Counted from the first letter of the stretch, positions 35,914 through 45,467 are shown. The stretch is DNA of 64,000 bases from Novosphingobium sp. SG919 (GCF_012932495.1 NZ_JABCNG010000005.1:186001-250000); one strand, 5' to 3'. Program-made: numbers and translations. Notes: a model not told the origin generated them from the letters alone.

Positions 35914-38142
35914 GAGATTGTCGACGGATGACCACAAGGCATCATTCGACGAGCGCAGTTGGTCGAGCAAAGTGAACACTCGCGCCGTCTGGCTACGACT
36001 GGGACTGTATATCCAGCCCTCGTCTCCTTTGTGACGATCAAGAATTTTCTCTCTCATCAGTAGAGAAAGAACTTCGGTCGCAAGTTTTTTTGATGCGCCT
36101 GCCCCAAATCCACGCAACAATGCTTCTTCTTTGCGACCAGCGCCCTTTTGCTTGAACGTTTTCTTCAATATTCCTACGAGTATTTCATGAGCCGGAGAAA
36201 GGCCCGCCTTTCGAATTTGCGCTACTGTCTGAACGCTGTCAAACTGGTCCACCGATTCAAGGCGCACCCACCCGGGAAGGCCTGAAAATGACGCTGCCCC
36301 AGAAACCTTCTCGACTAGGGACGTCTGAATCAGCACTTTCGGTGGGGGGGAATTAGGCAAAATTAGATGCCTAATCGTGGCCTCCGAGATCGTCAAATTC
36401 GATACGGGTGTGTCATTCAGCGTCAGCTCAGTAAATGTTCCGCCCGAGATAGATAAACCCTGCAGGTCTGCACCCTTAATATCGGCGCGGCAGATGCTGC
36501 TTACAATGTCAGACGCCAACGTCGCATTTTTGTCCGCACTGGACCTCGCAGCGATCTGTCTGAACTGGTCCACTCGACTCGTGATGTCAGAAGCCAAGAT
36601 CGCCTGGCCAAGCGGCTCGAGTGCATTAATCCATGGCTCTACAAACACCTTCTGTCGCTGCGGGTCATCTACGATCGCCAAGGATGCAACGTCTTTGGCC
36701 CTCAGACCATCAAGGATAAACATATCTACGAACTGTCGATCTTGAGATTCGGCTCCGATGCGACCTAGGCTTGGCAAGCGCTGCAGCATTGCCGAGGCTT
36801 CCTCCACTGGCAATTGCCCAACGACGGCTTCAAACGCATCTTGGAGATCCCGCTGTGAGACCGGGCCGATATTCGCTGGCCGGGTTCTTGTGATCCGGCT
36901 CAGGGCTACGAAGACAAGGTAGATCGTGTTAGCGTCAAAAAATGCGTTGATCCGTGCGTCACGCTGGCAAACAACTCGAATAAAGTGATTCCAAAACTCA
37001 ACCCCTTCGCTTTTTATTGAAAACATTTGCCCCAGTTCATCATCCGAGAGCAAAGCAATCGTCTGACAAATGAGCGGCTTTTTTGGCAGCCACGACGGAA
37101 GCTCAATCGCCAGTCCTGCAGCATCAAAATACTGCTCTAGCTCAGTGTCTGTAAATTGATCTTTAGCGCGAAGTATAGTAGTGTTAATACTCGATAAACC
37201 TAAAGATGAAAGCATTTCTTCATTAGATGAAAAATAATGCTCCCTGCCCGCAATTAAACATCCTGACGTTGATTTTGTAACAAGGTCCTTTACACCGCTA
37301 AGTGCCCTCGCACGCAATTGCCGAAGCCGGCTTTCATCTGTACTCCAGGATTGGCTACCTAATTCGTCGAAGCCATCCAAAAGAAGGATAAGGCTCCCGC
37401 GATTGAAAGCACGCACCGTAGCAGCCGCAAGGTCATCAAGGCCGAGTGTATAGGCCCCTCGCCTAATGACTTCATCACCTCTATCCAGCCCCCAGCATTC
37501 ACGTAAGTTAATTGCGTATGGGAATGGGAACGTAACATCCCAATTTTTCGAAAGATAGGAAAATATCTCTCTAATACATCTGCTTTTCCCAGAGCCATAT
37601 TCACCAAGCAAGACAATATTATGTCCATTAAGTAGAATTTGTGCAATATCAGGCACAGAGATGTCTGGGCCTCCACCCACTCGCTCATAGTTGACGGAGA
37701 CGTATTTCACCGTATCGATCCCACCGGTCACCGGATCGATCGAACTTCCAAACGATGCAGCAAGCCGTGCGTCTTTGTATCGGGGAAACTCAAAGTAAGT
37801 GGCTGCAAACTGGTTGAGGGATGCCACGACCACCTTTGCAGCGGCGGCGGCATCGAGCATCGCCTGAGTCGGCTCCCTCGATAGAACTATGAAGCCTCTA
37901 AGTAAGGTAGCCTCAACGGCGAGAGTCTGCCGGGCGAGCGTTAAGCGGGTGATGCCCTGACGCACCTTATCGAGATCATGCTGGATACTGATCTCGATGG
38001 CTGCGGTCTCCAATTCACTGATCTCGACGAGGCCGTCGAAATTCACTCCAGCGATACGGCCGGGATCGCAAGGGCGGCCGAAAATCAGTGCAGCAATACC
38101 CCGCACTTGTTCTTCAAACGTTTTCCATCTGGGCTCGACCAT
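35908..38142 (-). CDS. NACHT-domain NTPase, probable antiviral defence protein
   Basis: 744 residues from an ATG preceded by GGGGGAAG. The N-terminal ~75 residues (FEEQVRGIAALIFG, NFDGLVEI, AAIEIS) resemble an Mrr/PD-(D/E)xK nuclease core with Asp36 and Glu50, but Ser52 stands where Lys is usual. The NACHT core has Walker A GEYGSGKS (180-187) and Walker B LILLLDGFDEL (251-261). ADIKGADLQGLSISGGTFTE looks like pentapeptide-type repeats, followed by a winged-helix-like C-terminus. Bacterial NACHT proteins are single-gene phage defence systems. Lower GC and different codon use than neighbours suggest horizontal acquisition. Confidence 0.85.
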   Translation of the reverse strand: MVEPRWKTFEEQVRGIAALIFGRPCDPGRIAGVNFDGLVEISELETAAIEISIQHDLDKVRQGITRLTLARQTLAVEATLLRGFIVLSREPTQAMLDAAAAAKVVVASLNQFAATYFEFPRYKDARLAASFGSSIDPVTGGIDTVKYVSVNYERVGGGPDISVPDIAQILLNGHNIVLLGEYGSGKSRCIREIFSYLSKNWDVTFPFPYAINLRECWGLDRGDEVIRRGAYTLGLDDLAAATVRAFNRGSLILLLDGFDELGSQSWSTDESRLRQLRARALSGVKDLVTKSTSGCLIAGREHYFSSNEEMLSSLGLSSINTTILRAKDQFTDTELEQYFDAAGLAIELPSWLPKKPLICQTIALLSDDELGQMFSIKSEGVEFWNHFIRVVCQRDARINAFFDANTIYLVFVALSRITRTRPANIGPVSQRDLQDAFEAVVGQLPVEEASAMLQRLPSLGRIGAESQDRQFVDMFILDGLRAKDVASLAIVDDPQRQKVFVEPWINALEPLGQAILASDITSRVDQFRQIAARSSADKNATLASDIVSSICRADIKGADLQGLSISGGTFTELTLNDTPVSNLTISEATIRHLILPNSPPPKVLIQTSLVEKVSGAASFSGLPGWVRLESVDQFDSVQTVAQIRKAGLSPAHEILVGILKKTFKQKGAGRKEEALLRGFGAGASKKLATEVLSLLMREKILDRHKGDEGWIYSPSRSQTARVFTLLDQLRSSNDALWSSVDNLN

Positions 38143-38207
38143 CTGCTTCCCCCGTACGTTACCTTTTACAAGAGCGGCGAACAGAGGTGATTGCAAGCAT
38201 TGAATGC

Positions 38208-38216
38208 CCCCTAGTT
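38208..38216. repeat. 9-bp direct repeat flanking the NACHT gene, right copy
   Basis: CCCCTAGTT, identical in sequence and orientation to 35905-35913. The 190 bp from here to the next gene at 38409 show no coding signal. Confidence 0.4.
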
Positions 38217-38408
38217 TTCTAGGCGTCTTCAGCGCTCAAATCTGCTGCCGCTTGAACTCGGCGGGAGAGACATCTCATAGCCATCAAACGGCGGGTTTCA
38301 GCTTCGGTTTGTTGAATTGCGAGGCTAGCGTAGTGCCGAAAAACAAGACAGTGGCAGTTATCCGCAAGTCGGTTGCGCAACCTGTGACTCCGATTCACTC
38401 CCAAATCG

Positions 38409-39044
38409 TCACCCCACCCCCAAAACCGGCACCTGCGGCGCTTCATCCCCCAGCAGCCCCAGCCCACGCGGGTCGGGAAAGACTTCCACGAAGCGCGCGT
38501 AAGGCGCGAACCCCTGCGCCATATAGAACGGCAGCGCGCTCGGCCCATCGAGCGTGCAGGTGTGCACCCAAACGCGGCCTACGCCATCATGGCTCCACGC
38601 CTTTTGCAGGGCGCGGCGCATCAGCCATTTGCCGAAGCCTTTGCCGGTGGCGCCGGGGATCAGGCCGAAGAAGGCGATTTCCGCTTCGCCGGGCTTGCGG
38701 AAATCGAGTTCCAGCATGCCCACTTCCACCCCGGCGCGGTCGGCCACGGCGTAAATCTCCACCTGGGGATCGTGGATGATCGCGGCGAGCGCGGCGTCGT
38801 CGAGCGCGAGGCGCGACCACCACAGCCACTTGGCGCCCACGCGGCGGTAGAGCAGGCGGTACTTGGCCGGGTCGGCCGCTTTCCAGCGCACCAGTTGCAG
38901 CGGCACCTCGGCCTCGGGCACCAGCCGCTTGAGGCTGGCGGGCGCCTCGCGCATGTCCAGCGCGGTGACCACGGCGGCAAGGTCGCCCGGCGCGAGCGCG
39001 TGAAAGCCCTGCCCCAGCGGCGCGGCAACGTCGGCAATGGCCAT
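38409..39044 (-). CDS. GNAT-family N-acetyltransferase
   Basis: 211 residues. The acetyl-CoA-binding segment is FFGLIPGATGKGFGKWLMRR, with the b4-b5 strands VEIYAVADRAGVEVGMLELD before it and SALPFYMAQGF after it. Substrate unknown. It begins 4 bp after the hemF stop, with GGAG inside the end of hemF, so the two are translationally linked. Confidence 0.88.
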   Translation of the reverse strand: MAIADVAAPLGQGFHALAPGDLAAVVTALDMREAPASLKRLVPEAEVPLQLVRWKAADPAKYRLLYRRVGAKWLWWSRLALDDAALAAIIHDPQVEIYAVADRAGVEVGMLELDFRKPGEAEIAFFGLIPGATGKGFGKWLMRRALQKAWSHDGVGRVWVHTCTLDGPSALPFYMAQGFAPYARFVEVFPDPRGLGLLGDEAPQVPVLGVG

Positions 39045-39048
39045 GGCG

Positions 39049-39912
39049 TCAGCTCCACACCGCGCGCGGCGGCAGGCTCATCAGGATGGCCTCGATATTG
39101 CCGCCGGTCTTGAGGCCGAACAGCGTGCCCCGGTCATAGACCAGGTTGAATTCCGCATAGCGGCCGCGCCATTCCAGCATCTGCTGCTCGTCCTGCGCGG
39201 TAAAGGCCTGGCCCATGCGGCGGCGCACCAGGCGGGGATAGACATCGAGGAACGCCTCGCCCACGTCGCGCGTCAGAGCAAAGTTCGCCTCGAACGCGGC
39301 GTCGCTGTCGCATTCCAGGTGATCGTAGAAAATGCCGCCCACGCCGCGATGGACCTTGCGGTGGGGGATGTAGAAGTATTCGTCCGCCCAGGCCTTGAAC
39401 CGGGGGTAATAGGCCGGATCGTGCGCATCGCAGGCCGCCTGGAAGCGGGCGTGGAAATCGGCGGTATCTTCGGCATAGGGCAAGGGCGGATTGAGATCGC
39501 CGCCGCCGCCGAACCAGGCCTTGCGCGTGGTGAGGAAGCGCGTGTTCATGTGCACGGCCGGCACATGGGGATTGGCCATGTGCGCCACCAGACTGATGCC
39601 GGTGGCGGTGAACGTAGGGTTTTCGGGGTCCGCGCCGTTGATGGTGCGGGCAAATTCCGGGCTGAACGCGCCGTGCACGGTGGAGACGTTGACGCCCACT
39701 TTCTCGAACACCTGGCCTTTCATCAGGCCCTGCACGCCGCCGCCGCCGTTTTCCACCGGCTCGCCCTCGTGCTCGCGGTTCCACGGGCGATAGGTAAAGC
39801 GCGCGTCACTGCCCGCCTCCCGCTCGATCGCCTCGAATTCCGCGCAGATCCGGTCGCGCAGGCTTTCGAACCAGGCGCGGGCGCGGGCGGTGTGGGTGGT
39901 CCAGTCGGTCAT
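39049..39912 (-). CDS. hemF: Oxygen-dependent coproporphyrinogen III oxidase
   Basis: 287 residues. GGGGVQGLMKGQVFEKVGVN, HMNTRFL, WFGGGGDLNPP and VYDRGTLFGLKTGG are the conserved blocks of aerobic HemF. It converts coproporphyrinogen III to protoporphyrinogen IX using O2. The anaerobic alternative hemN lies at 58184-59587, so the cell can make haem with and without oxygen. Confidence 0.97.
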   Translation of the reverse strand: MTDWTTHTARARAWFESLRDRICAEFEAIEREAGSDARFTYRPWNREHEGEPVENGGGGVQGLMKGQVFEKVGVNVSTVHGAFSPEFARTINGADPENPTFTATGISLVAHMANPHVPAVHMNTRFLTTRKAWFGGGGDLNPPLPYAEDTADFHARFQAACDAHDPAYYPRFKAWADEYFYIPHRKVHRGVGGIFYDHLECDSDAAFEANFALTRDVGEAFLDVYPRLVRRRMGQAFTAQDEQQMLEWRGRYAEFNLVYDRGTLFGLKTGGNIEAILMSLPPRAVWS

Positions 39913-39970
39913 GCCATCTCCTTGGGTACCAGCGCTTGCCAAATCGGCGGGGCTGCGGCAAGGGAAAGCC

Positions 39971-40663
39971 ATGGTTCCCCTTTCGTTCGCCCCCTTCCCC
40001 TTTGCCGGCCAGGAATGGCTGCTCGGCCCGGCCCGCGCGCTGGTGTGGCCGGCGCAGCAGGCGCTGCTGGTGGCCGACCTCCACCTGGAAAAGGCCAGCT
40101 GGTTTGCGCGAACCGGCCAGATGCTGCCCCCCTATGACAGCCGCGAAACGCTGGACCGGCTGTCTGCGCTGATCAGCCACACCGGCGCGCGGCGTGTGTT
40201 CTGCCTGGGGGACAATTTCCACGATGCCCATGGCCCTGCCCGGCTGGAGCCGCGCGCGGCAGAGCGGCTGGCGGCACTGGCCGCGCGGGTGGACTGGGTG
40301 TGGATCACCGGCAACCATGACGAAAAGGATGGGGCGGCATCAGGGACAATGCTGGCCGAACTGGAAGTGGACGGGATCGTGCTGCGCCACGAGGCGCAGG
40401 CCAGCGAAACCCGGCCCGAGCTTTCCGGCCACTTCCACCCCTGCCTGCGCCTGGCCACGCGCGGCCGCCGGGTCAGCCGCCCCTGCGCGGTGATGAGCGA
40501 ACGCAAGCTGATCCTGCCGGCATTCGGCGCGCTGACCGGCGGCCTCGATGCTGCGCATCCCGCGCTGCTCAAGGCAATGCAACCGGCGCGCAGCATCACG
40601 GCACTGGTGCCAACGGCCGCACGTGTGGCCCAATTCCCACTGTGGCAGGCCGCTGCGGCTTGA
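39971..40663 (+). CDS. pdeM: Ligase-associated DNA damage response endonuclease PdeM
   Basis: 230 residues of the calcineurin-like metallophosphoesterase fold: VADLHLEKASWF, FCLGDNFHDAHG and WITGNHDEKDG supply metal-binding Asp/His/Asn, with SGHFHPCLRL as the last motif. PdeM usually clusters with a DNA ligase and exonuclease; here those partners are not adjacent. Divergent from hemF. GGGAAAG precedes the start. Confidence 0.88.
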   Translation: MVPLSFAPFPFAGQEWLLGPARALVWPAQQALLVADLHLEKASWFARTGQMLPPYDSRETLDRLSALISHTGARRVFCLGDNFHDAHGPARLEPRAAERLAALAARVDWVWITGNHDEKDGAASGTMLAELEVDGIVLRHEAQASETRPELSGHFHPCLRLATRGRRVSRPCAVMSERKLILPAFGALTGGLDAAHPALLKAMQPARSITALVPTAARVAQFPLWQAAAA

Positions 40664-40785
40664 AAGACACCGATTGCAGGCCCACATTCGCCCGAAGGCC
40701 CTTTATCTACCGCGCTGTTGTGATATGAGCGCGCCTTGAGTCCTTTCCATGACTCGCACCCGGATCAACTTCAGGAGATAGCACT

Positions 40786-41331
40786 ATAGCTCCCCCGCCC
40801 CGGCGCATGTTGGCGCCCCCCGTCAAGAGCGGCCCTCGCTACAACCAGATGATCAACGTGCCCAAGGTGCGCGTGATCGACGAAAACGGCGAGAATCTTG
40901 GCGTGATGTACACGCGTGAAGCGATCGATCAGGCAGCCGAAGTCGGCTTGGACCTGGTCGAAGTCTCGCCCAACGCCGATCCGCCGGTGTGCAAGTTCCT
41001 CGACGTGGGCAAGTTCCGCTACGAGGCGCAGAAAAAGGCCAACGCCGCCCGCAAGAGCCAGAAGACGCAGGAGATCAAGGAGATCAAGATGCGTCCGAAC
41101 ATCGATGATCACGACTATGACGTGAAGATGCGCAATGTGCATCGCTTCATCGAGGATGGGGACAAGGTGAAGGTCACCCTGCGCTTCCGCGGCCGTGAGC
41201 TTTCGCACCAGCAGCTGGGCATGAACCTGCTCAAGCGCGTGCAGGAAGATGTCGCTGAAATCGCCAAGATCGAGGCGTTCCCCCGCATGGAAGGCCGCCA
41301 GATGCTGATGGTGCTCGCCCCCAAGGGCTGA
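40786..41331 (+). CDS. infC: Translation initiation factor IF-3 with ATA start
   Basis: 181 residues if started at ATA 40786. AGGAGA (40773-40778) lies 7 bp upstream of that ATA, whereas the first ATG (40807) has no ribosome-binding site and would cut the N-terminus. The core RYNQMINVPKVRVIDENGEN and ELSHQQLGMNLLKRVQED are unmistakable IF-3. IF-3 rejects non-standard start codons, so an ATA start fits its known self-limiting translation (AUU in E. coli). Confidence 0.95.
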   Translation: MAPPPRRMLAPPVKSGPRYNQMINVPKVRVIDENGENLGVMYTREAIDQAAEVGLDLVEVSPNADPPVCKFLDVGKFRYEAQKKANAARKSQKTQEIKEIKMRPNIDDHDYDVKMRNVHRFIEDGDKVKVTLRFRGRELSHQQLGMNLLKRVQEDVAEIAKIEAFPRMEGRQMLMVLAPKG

Positions 41332-41374
41332 ACCCATCGGCCCCGGTCGAGCCGGAAAAGCCCAAACCAAAAAA

Positions 41375-41402
41375 GGCGCGCCCTGCCGGGTGCGCCTTTT
41401 TT
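41375..41402 (+). terminator. Rho-independent terminator of infC
   Basis: GGCGCGCCC (41375-41383) pairs with GGGTGCGCC (41388-41396) around TGCC, followed by six T (41397-41402) and preceded by six A. A classical intrinsic terminator about 43 bp after infC. Confidence 0.92.
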
Positions 41403-41572
41403 GTGGCCTGTGTGAGAAGCGGTTTTGCAAGGCGGCAAACCGTTGGACAAAATACGCAATTATCCTTATACATTCCCGCAATAAAACGCTTGCCAGACAA
41501 AGCAACGCATCGGGTCGCACCGCATGCCGCCGCCAGGCGGTTCAAGGTTTCATCTTCGGACCAGGTGCCCCT

Positions 41573-43069
41573 TTGACCCAATCTCCTCGCTTCCCCGCCT
41601 TGCTGATGGCCGCCACCATGCTGGCCACGCCCGCCCTTGGCACCCCGGCCTTTGCCAGCCCGGCGGCGGCAGACAATGCTGCCCAGGCGCCCGACGACCC
41701 GCAAAAAGCGCTGGAAGCGCGCATTGCGCGGATCGAAGCGCAGATGGCGCAGATGCAGGACGACCTGGCCGCAGCACGCCAGGAACTGGCCGCCGCGCGC
41801 GCCACACCCCAAGGCGGCCCCGCACCTGCTGTTGTAGCGCCAACGCCAACGGCCTTGGCTGCCGCCTCGGCACCCACAGCGGAACGGGCACATGGTGCAA
41901 TCACCCCCGATCGCCCGGCGTCGCCGCGCGATGAGGGCCAGCCGGCGATACGCCTGGGCGGCACGATCAAGATGGTGGCGTCGATCGCACGGGTGGAATC
42001 CACCAGCCTGGCCAACAATGCGCTGGGGCGCGACATCTATGTGCCCACCATGATCCCATCGCCAACCGGCAGCGGCCGGCGGTTTACCAATACCAGCCTG
42101 CGCCAGACCGAGCTGCACCTGTCCACCCACCACATCGTGGCCGGCCACACCATCGACGGCTATGTCGAGGTGGATTTCCAGCCACTGCCGGGGCCCGATG
42201 CCGACCTGACGGTGCCCAACCGCGAAACGCCCTATCTGCGCCGCGCGTTCGTGAAAGTCGATCGCTGGACAGTGGGCCAGGACTGGACCACGTTCCAGTT
42301 CACCGGGGCCTTGCCGGAATCGACCGACTATATCGGCGCCACCGAAGGACTGGTTTTCGTGCGCCAGCCCCTGGTGCGCTATTCCCAGCCGCTGGGCGAT
42401 GGCCTGGCGCTGCATGTTGCGCTGGAAAAGCCGGAAAGCCATGTGGCGGAAACCAGCAGCAACGGCTGGGCAGACAACCATCGCTCGCAAAAGCCGGACC
42501 TGGCCGCGCGGCTGGGCTGGAGCGGGCGCCAAGGCGAACTCTCGCTGGCCGGGCTGGCCCGCGAGATCCACGGCGAAGCCGGCAACTTCCGCCGGCTGGG
42601 CGTTGGCGGCAGCCTGGGTGGCAAGATCTGGCTGGATGAAGACCAGGGCGCGGACTTGCGGTTCATGATCACCTATGGCCGCAACATCGGGCGCTATGTC
42701 GGCCTGGGCTCGACCGATCTGGCCCAGGAATATCAAATGGTGGGCAACGGCGTGCGCGCCAGGGGCTATGGCAACATCGACACCGCGGCCGTCATGGCGG
42801 CGCTGCACGTGCCGCTGGGGTCGACGCTCCGCGCCAACCTGATCGGCGCCTGGCAGAGCAACCATTACGAGATGCTGCCCGGCATGAACCAGGTCTATGC
42901 CAACGGCAATACCCACACGGTGTGGAGCACCGCGTTCAACCTGTTCTGGTCGCCGCTTCCCGCCATCGACATCGGCTATGAATATCGTCACGCCCGCAAG
43001 ACCTTCATAACCGCGGCACCGGCCGGCACGCTCGACAAGCTGGAACTGGCCGGCAAGTACCACTTCTGA
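41573..43069 (+). CDS. DcaP-like trimeric outer-membrane porin
   Basis: 498 residues if started at TTG 41573, which gives a proper signal peptide (TQSPRFPALLMAATMLATPA). A short coiled coil follows (ALEARIARIEAQMAQMQDDL), then a Pro/Ala linker and a b-barrel starting IRLGGTIKMVASIARVES and ending ELAGKYHF. This matches DcaP porins, which pass dicarboxylates and other small anions. The TTG start is inferred; no well-placed ATG gives a full leader. Confidence 0.85.
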   Translation: MTQSPRFPALLMAATMLATPALGTPAFASPAAADNAAQAPDDPQKALEARIARIEAQMAQMQDDLAAARQELAAARATPQGGPAPAVVAPTPTALAAASAPTAERAHGAITPDRPASPRDEGQPAIRLGGTIKMVASIARVESTSLANNALGRDIYVPTMIPSPTGSGRRFTNTSLRQTELHLSTHHIVAGHTIDGYVEVDFQPLPGPDADLTVPNRETPYLRRAFVKVDRWTVGQDWTTFQFTGALPESTDYIGATEGLVFVRQPLVRYSQPLGDGLALHVALEKPESHVAETSSNGWADNHRSQKPDLAARLGWSGRQGELSLAGLAREIHGEAGNFRRLGVGGSLGGKIWLDEDQGADLRFMITYGRNIGRYVGLGSTDLAQEYQMVGNGVRARGYGNIDTAAVMAALHVPLGSTLRANLIGAWQSNHYEMLPGMNQVYANGNTHTVWSTAFNLFWSPLPAIDIGYEYRHARKTFITAAPAGTLDKLELAGKYHF

Positions 43070-43232
43070 CGCGCGAAAAGGGGCCGGGCGGCGCGGCGTT
43101 TCATCTGTTTGCGGATCATCACCGGCATCGGCGCGTTATGGGCCGATGAATGCGCGAGCCAACGTGGGTTCAGGCTGCTGCGAGCATCGTGGCAAGCAAC
43201 ACCGCGCGATCGGCGCAACAGGATGAAACGCC

Positions 43233-44792
43233 ATGTCGAAATGCCAGACAACGCTCAAAATCGCCCTGGCCAGTGCCATGGCGATAGCTCTGACCGCCTG
43301 CAACAAGGCTGACACGCCCGAAGCGAGCCCTTCGGCCCAGGCCAGCGGCGCGCTGCCGGCATTGCCGGCGGCGGTGCCGCTGCAACCGGGCGCCGCCACT
43401 GCAATGGCCCCCGCGCCGGCGGCCCAGGCCCTGCCGGTGCAGCAGCGCGTGCGCGTGGCGCAGGTGCAAAACCGCAGCGATGCCTATGCCTATCTCGATC
43501 GCGCCCAGAGCGTGACCCAGGCGATCGGCGATGCGCCGCCGGATTACACCTATGACGATGGCGGCGTCAGCCCATGGGTCTGGCAGACCAGCCAGGGCGA
43601 TCGCCGCTATGCCGAACCGATCGATGGCGGCTATCGCTATTACTATTACCAGCCGGGCGCCGATACGCCCTACCTCGTGCGCGACCCACAATACAGCTAC
43701 GCCTATTCGGGGCCGCAACTGGTGGCTGTATATGACCAGCGCGGCGGCCTGTTGCCGTCAGATGTCTATGAACGCCGCGCCGATTACGCGTCGCGCTATT
43801 ATGATCGCGCCAATTATCTTTATCGCCTTTCGCGCGAGCGCGAGCATCGCGGGGTGATTGCCGCGAACTGGGCCGCGCGCCGCGCCGAAATCGCGGCTTC
43901 GCGCGCGCAATGGGCGCAAGACATGGCCGAGCAGGACCAGTGGCGCGCCTATCACCAGGCGCACGAGGCGCAGGAGCGCGCGCACTGGCAGGAAGAAAGC
44001 CAGCGCCGCGCGGCCGAGGCACAGCGTTTCGACCAATGGCAGCGCGTGGGCTTCCGCTCTGCGCCGCCGCAGCCGGTCAACTATGCACCGCCGCAGCGCG
44101 AGCCGCGCGCGTCCAGTTGGATGCCAAGCTGGCTTGGTGGCGACCGCCAGGCGCAGCAGGATGCCCGGCGCCGCCAAGACCTGCAGCGCCAGCAGCAGCA
44201 ACAACAACAGCAGCGCGACCAGGCCCGGCGCCAGCAGGACCAGCAGGCGGCAATCCAGCGCACGCAGCGGCAAATCGCCGCGCAGCAAGCCCAGCAGAAT
44301 GCGCGGCAACAGAAGATCGCCCAGGAACAGGCCCGCCTGTCGCAGCAGCAGGCCAGGCTCCAGGCGGCCCGCCAGCAGACCATGCAGCGCCAGGCAGAAC
44401 AGCAGCGCAAGGCGGCCATGCAGCAGCAGGCCCGCGCTGGGGCGCAGGCCAAGGCCCTCGCCCACGCCAACGCCGTACAGGCGGCCCGTACCCAGGCCCA
44501 GCAACGCGCGGCGCAACAGCGTACAGCACAGCAGCAAAAACAAGCGCAGCAGCGCCAGATGCAGCAAGACCGCGCGCGCCAGCAGGCGATCCAGCGCCAG
44601 GCCGCCCAGGCGCAGCGCCAAGCCGCCCAGGCAAAACGCGAAGCCGCAGCCGCACGCCAGCAGGCACAGCAAGCGCAGCATCAGGCGCACGCGGCAGCCA
44701 AGCGCCAGGAAGCCCAGGCCCGCGCCGCGGCGCAGCGCGCCGCCCGCGCGCAGCGCCCGCATCCCGAGGGTGGGGAGCGGCATCCGGGGTGA
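43233..44792 (+). CDS. Lipoprotein with long Gln/Ala/Arg-rich coiled coil
   Basis: 519 residues. The N-terminus has a lipobox (LTAC at residues ~20-23), so it is probably a lipid-anchored envelope protein. A Tyr-rich middle (YRYYYYQPG, YDRANYLYRLS) leads to ~270 residues built almost only of Q, A and R (QRQQQQQQQQRDQARRQQDQ region), strongly coiled-coil or disordered. No family recognised. The repetitive codons (CAG, GCC, CGC) make the opposite strand open too, but the lipobox and stop context support this frame. Confidence 0.75.
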   Translation: MSKCQTTLKIALASAMAIALTACNKADTPEASPSAQASGALPALPAAVPLQPGAATAMAPAPAAQALPVQQRVRVAQVQNRSDAYAYLDRAQSVTQAIGDAPPDYTYDDGGVSPWVWQTSQGDRRYAEPIDGGYRYYYYQPGADTPYLVRDPQYSYAYSGPQLVAVYDQRGGLLPSDVYERRADYASRYYDRANYLYRLSREREHRGVIAANWAARRAEIAASRAQWAQDMAEQDQWRAYHQAHEAQERAHWQEESQRRAAEAQRFDQWQRVGFRSAPPQPVNYAPPQREPRASSWMPSWLGGDRQAQQDARRRQDLQRQQQQQQQQRDQARRQQDQQAAIQRTQRQIAAQQAQQNARQQKIAQEQARLSQQQARLQAARQQTMQRQAEQQRKAAMQQQARAGAQAKALAHANAVQAARTQAQQRAAQQRTAQQQKQAQQRQMQQDRARQQAIQRQAAQAQRQAAQAKREAAAARQQAQQAQHQAHAAAKRQEAQARAAAQRAARAQRPHPEGGERHPG

Positions 44793-44840
44793 AGCGGCAG
44801 GGCGGGCAGCGCTTCTTCCCGCGCCCGCCCGCGCCAAGGC

Positions 44841-45467
44841 TTAGCCGCCGCGCGTGAGCGATACGGCGATGCTGATCCTGACGTCATCGCCCACGAACGG
44901 CGCATACTTGGTCATGCCGAATTCGGAACGATGGACCACGCCGGTCGCGTTGACTGCCAGGGCCCCGCCATCCGCCTGGTTGCCTTCGGCAAACGTGGCC
45001 TCCAGCAGCAACGGCCGCGTGACGCCATGCATAGTCACTTCCCCCTCGATCCGCGCGGTGCGCGGGCCGGTGGCGATCAACTTGCGCCCCTGGAAACGGA
45101 TGGTGGGAAAGCGCGCCACGTCGAACAGGCCCGGCCCCTTGAGTTCATCGTCGAATTCGCCGTCCTGCGTGGCGATGGCCGTGGCCGGCATCACCACGTC
45201 GAGCGCAAGGGCATCTAGGTTTGCCGGATCGATAGTGATCGTGCCCGTCGCTCCAGGCACAGTGCCCTCGATGTGGTTGACGCCCAGATAGCGCACGCGG
45301 AAGCGCGCCATGGTCTGCGCGGGGTTGACCGTGTAGCGCCCGGCCGGAAGACCCTGGAGCATGGCGGGCACGGCCGGCGCCTGGGCCAGGGCCGGCGCAT
45401 TCGCGGCCACCGGCAAAGTGGCAGCGGCAAGCGCGCCAGCGAACAAAGCTTTCCAACGGCGTGACAT
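44841..45467 (-). CDS. yceI: YceI-family periplasmic lipid-binding protein
   Basis: 208 residues. Signal peptide (ALFAGALAAATLPVAANAPA), then the lipocalin-like YceI domain: YTVNPAQTMARFRVRYLGVN, FDVARFPTIRFQG and VTMHGVTRPLLLEA. Members bind isoprenoids or other amphiphiles; some respond to acid or osmotic stress. Convergent with the coiled-coil lipoprotein. Confidence 0.92.
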   Translation of the reverse strand: MSRRWKALFAGALAAATLPVAANAPALAQAPAVPAMLQGLPAGRYTVNPAQTMARFRVRYLGVNHIEGTVPGATGTITIDPANLDALALDVVMPATAIATQDGEFDDELKGPGLFDVARFPTIRFQGRKLIATGPRTARIEGEVTMHGVTRPLLLEATFAEGNQADGGALAVNATGVVHRSEFGMTKYAPFVGDDVRISIAVSLTRGG

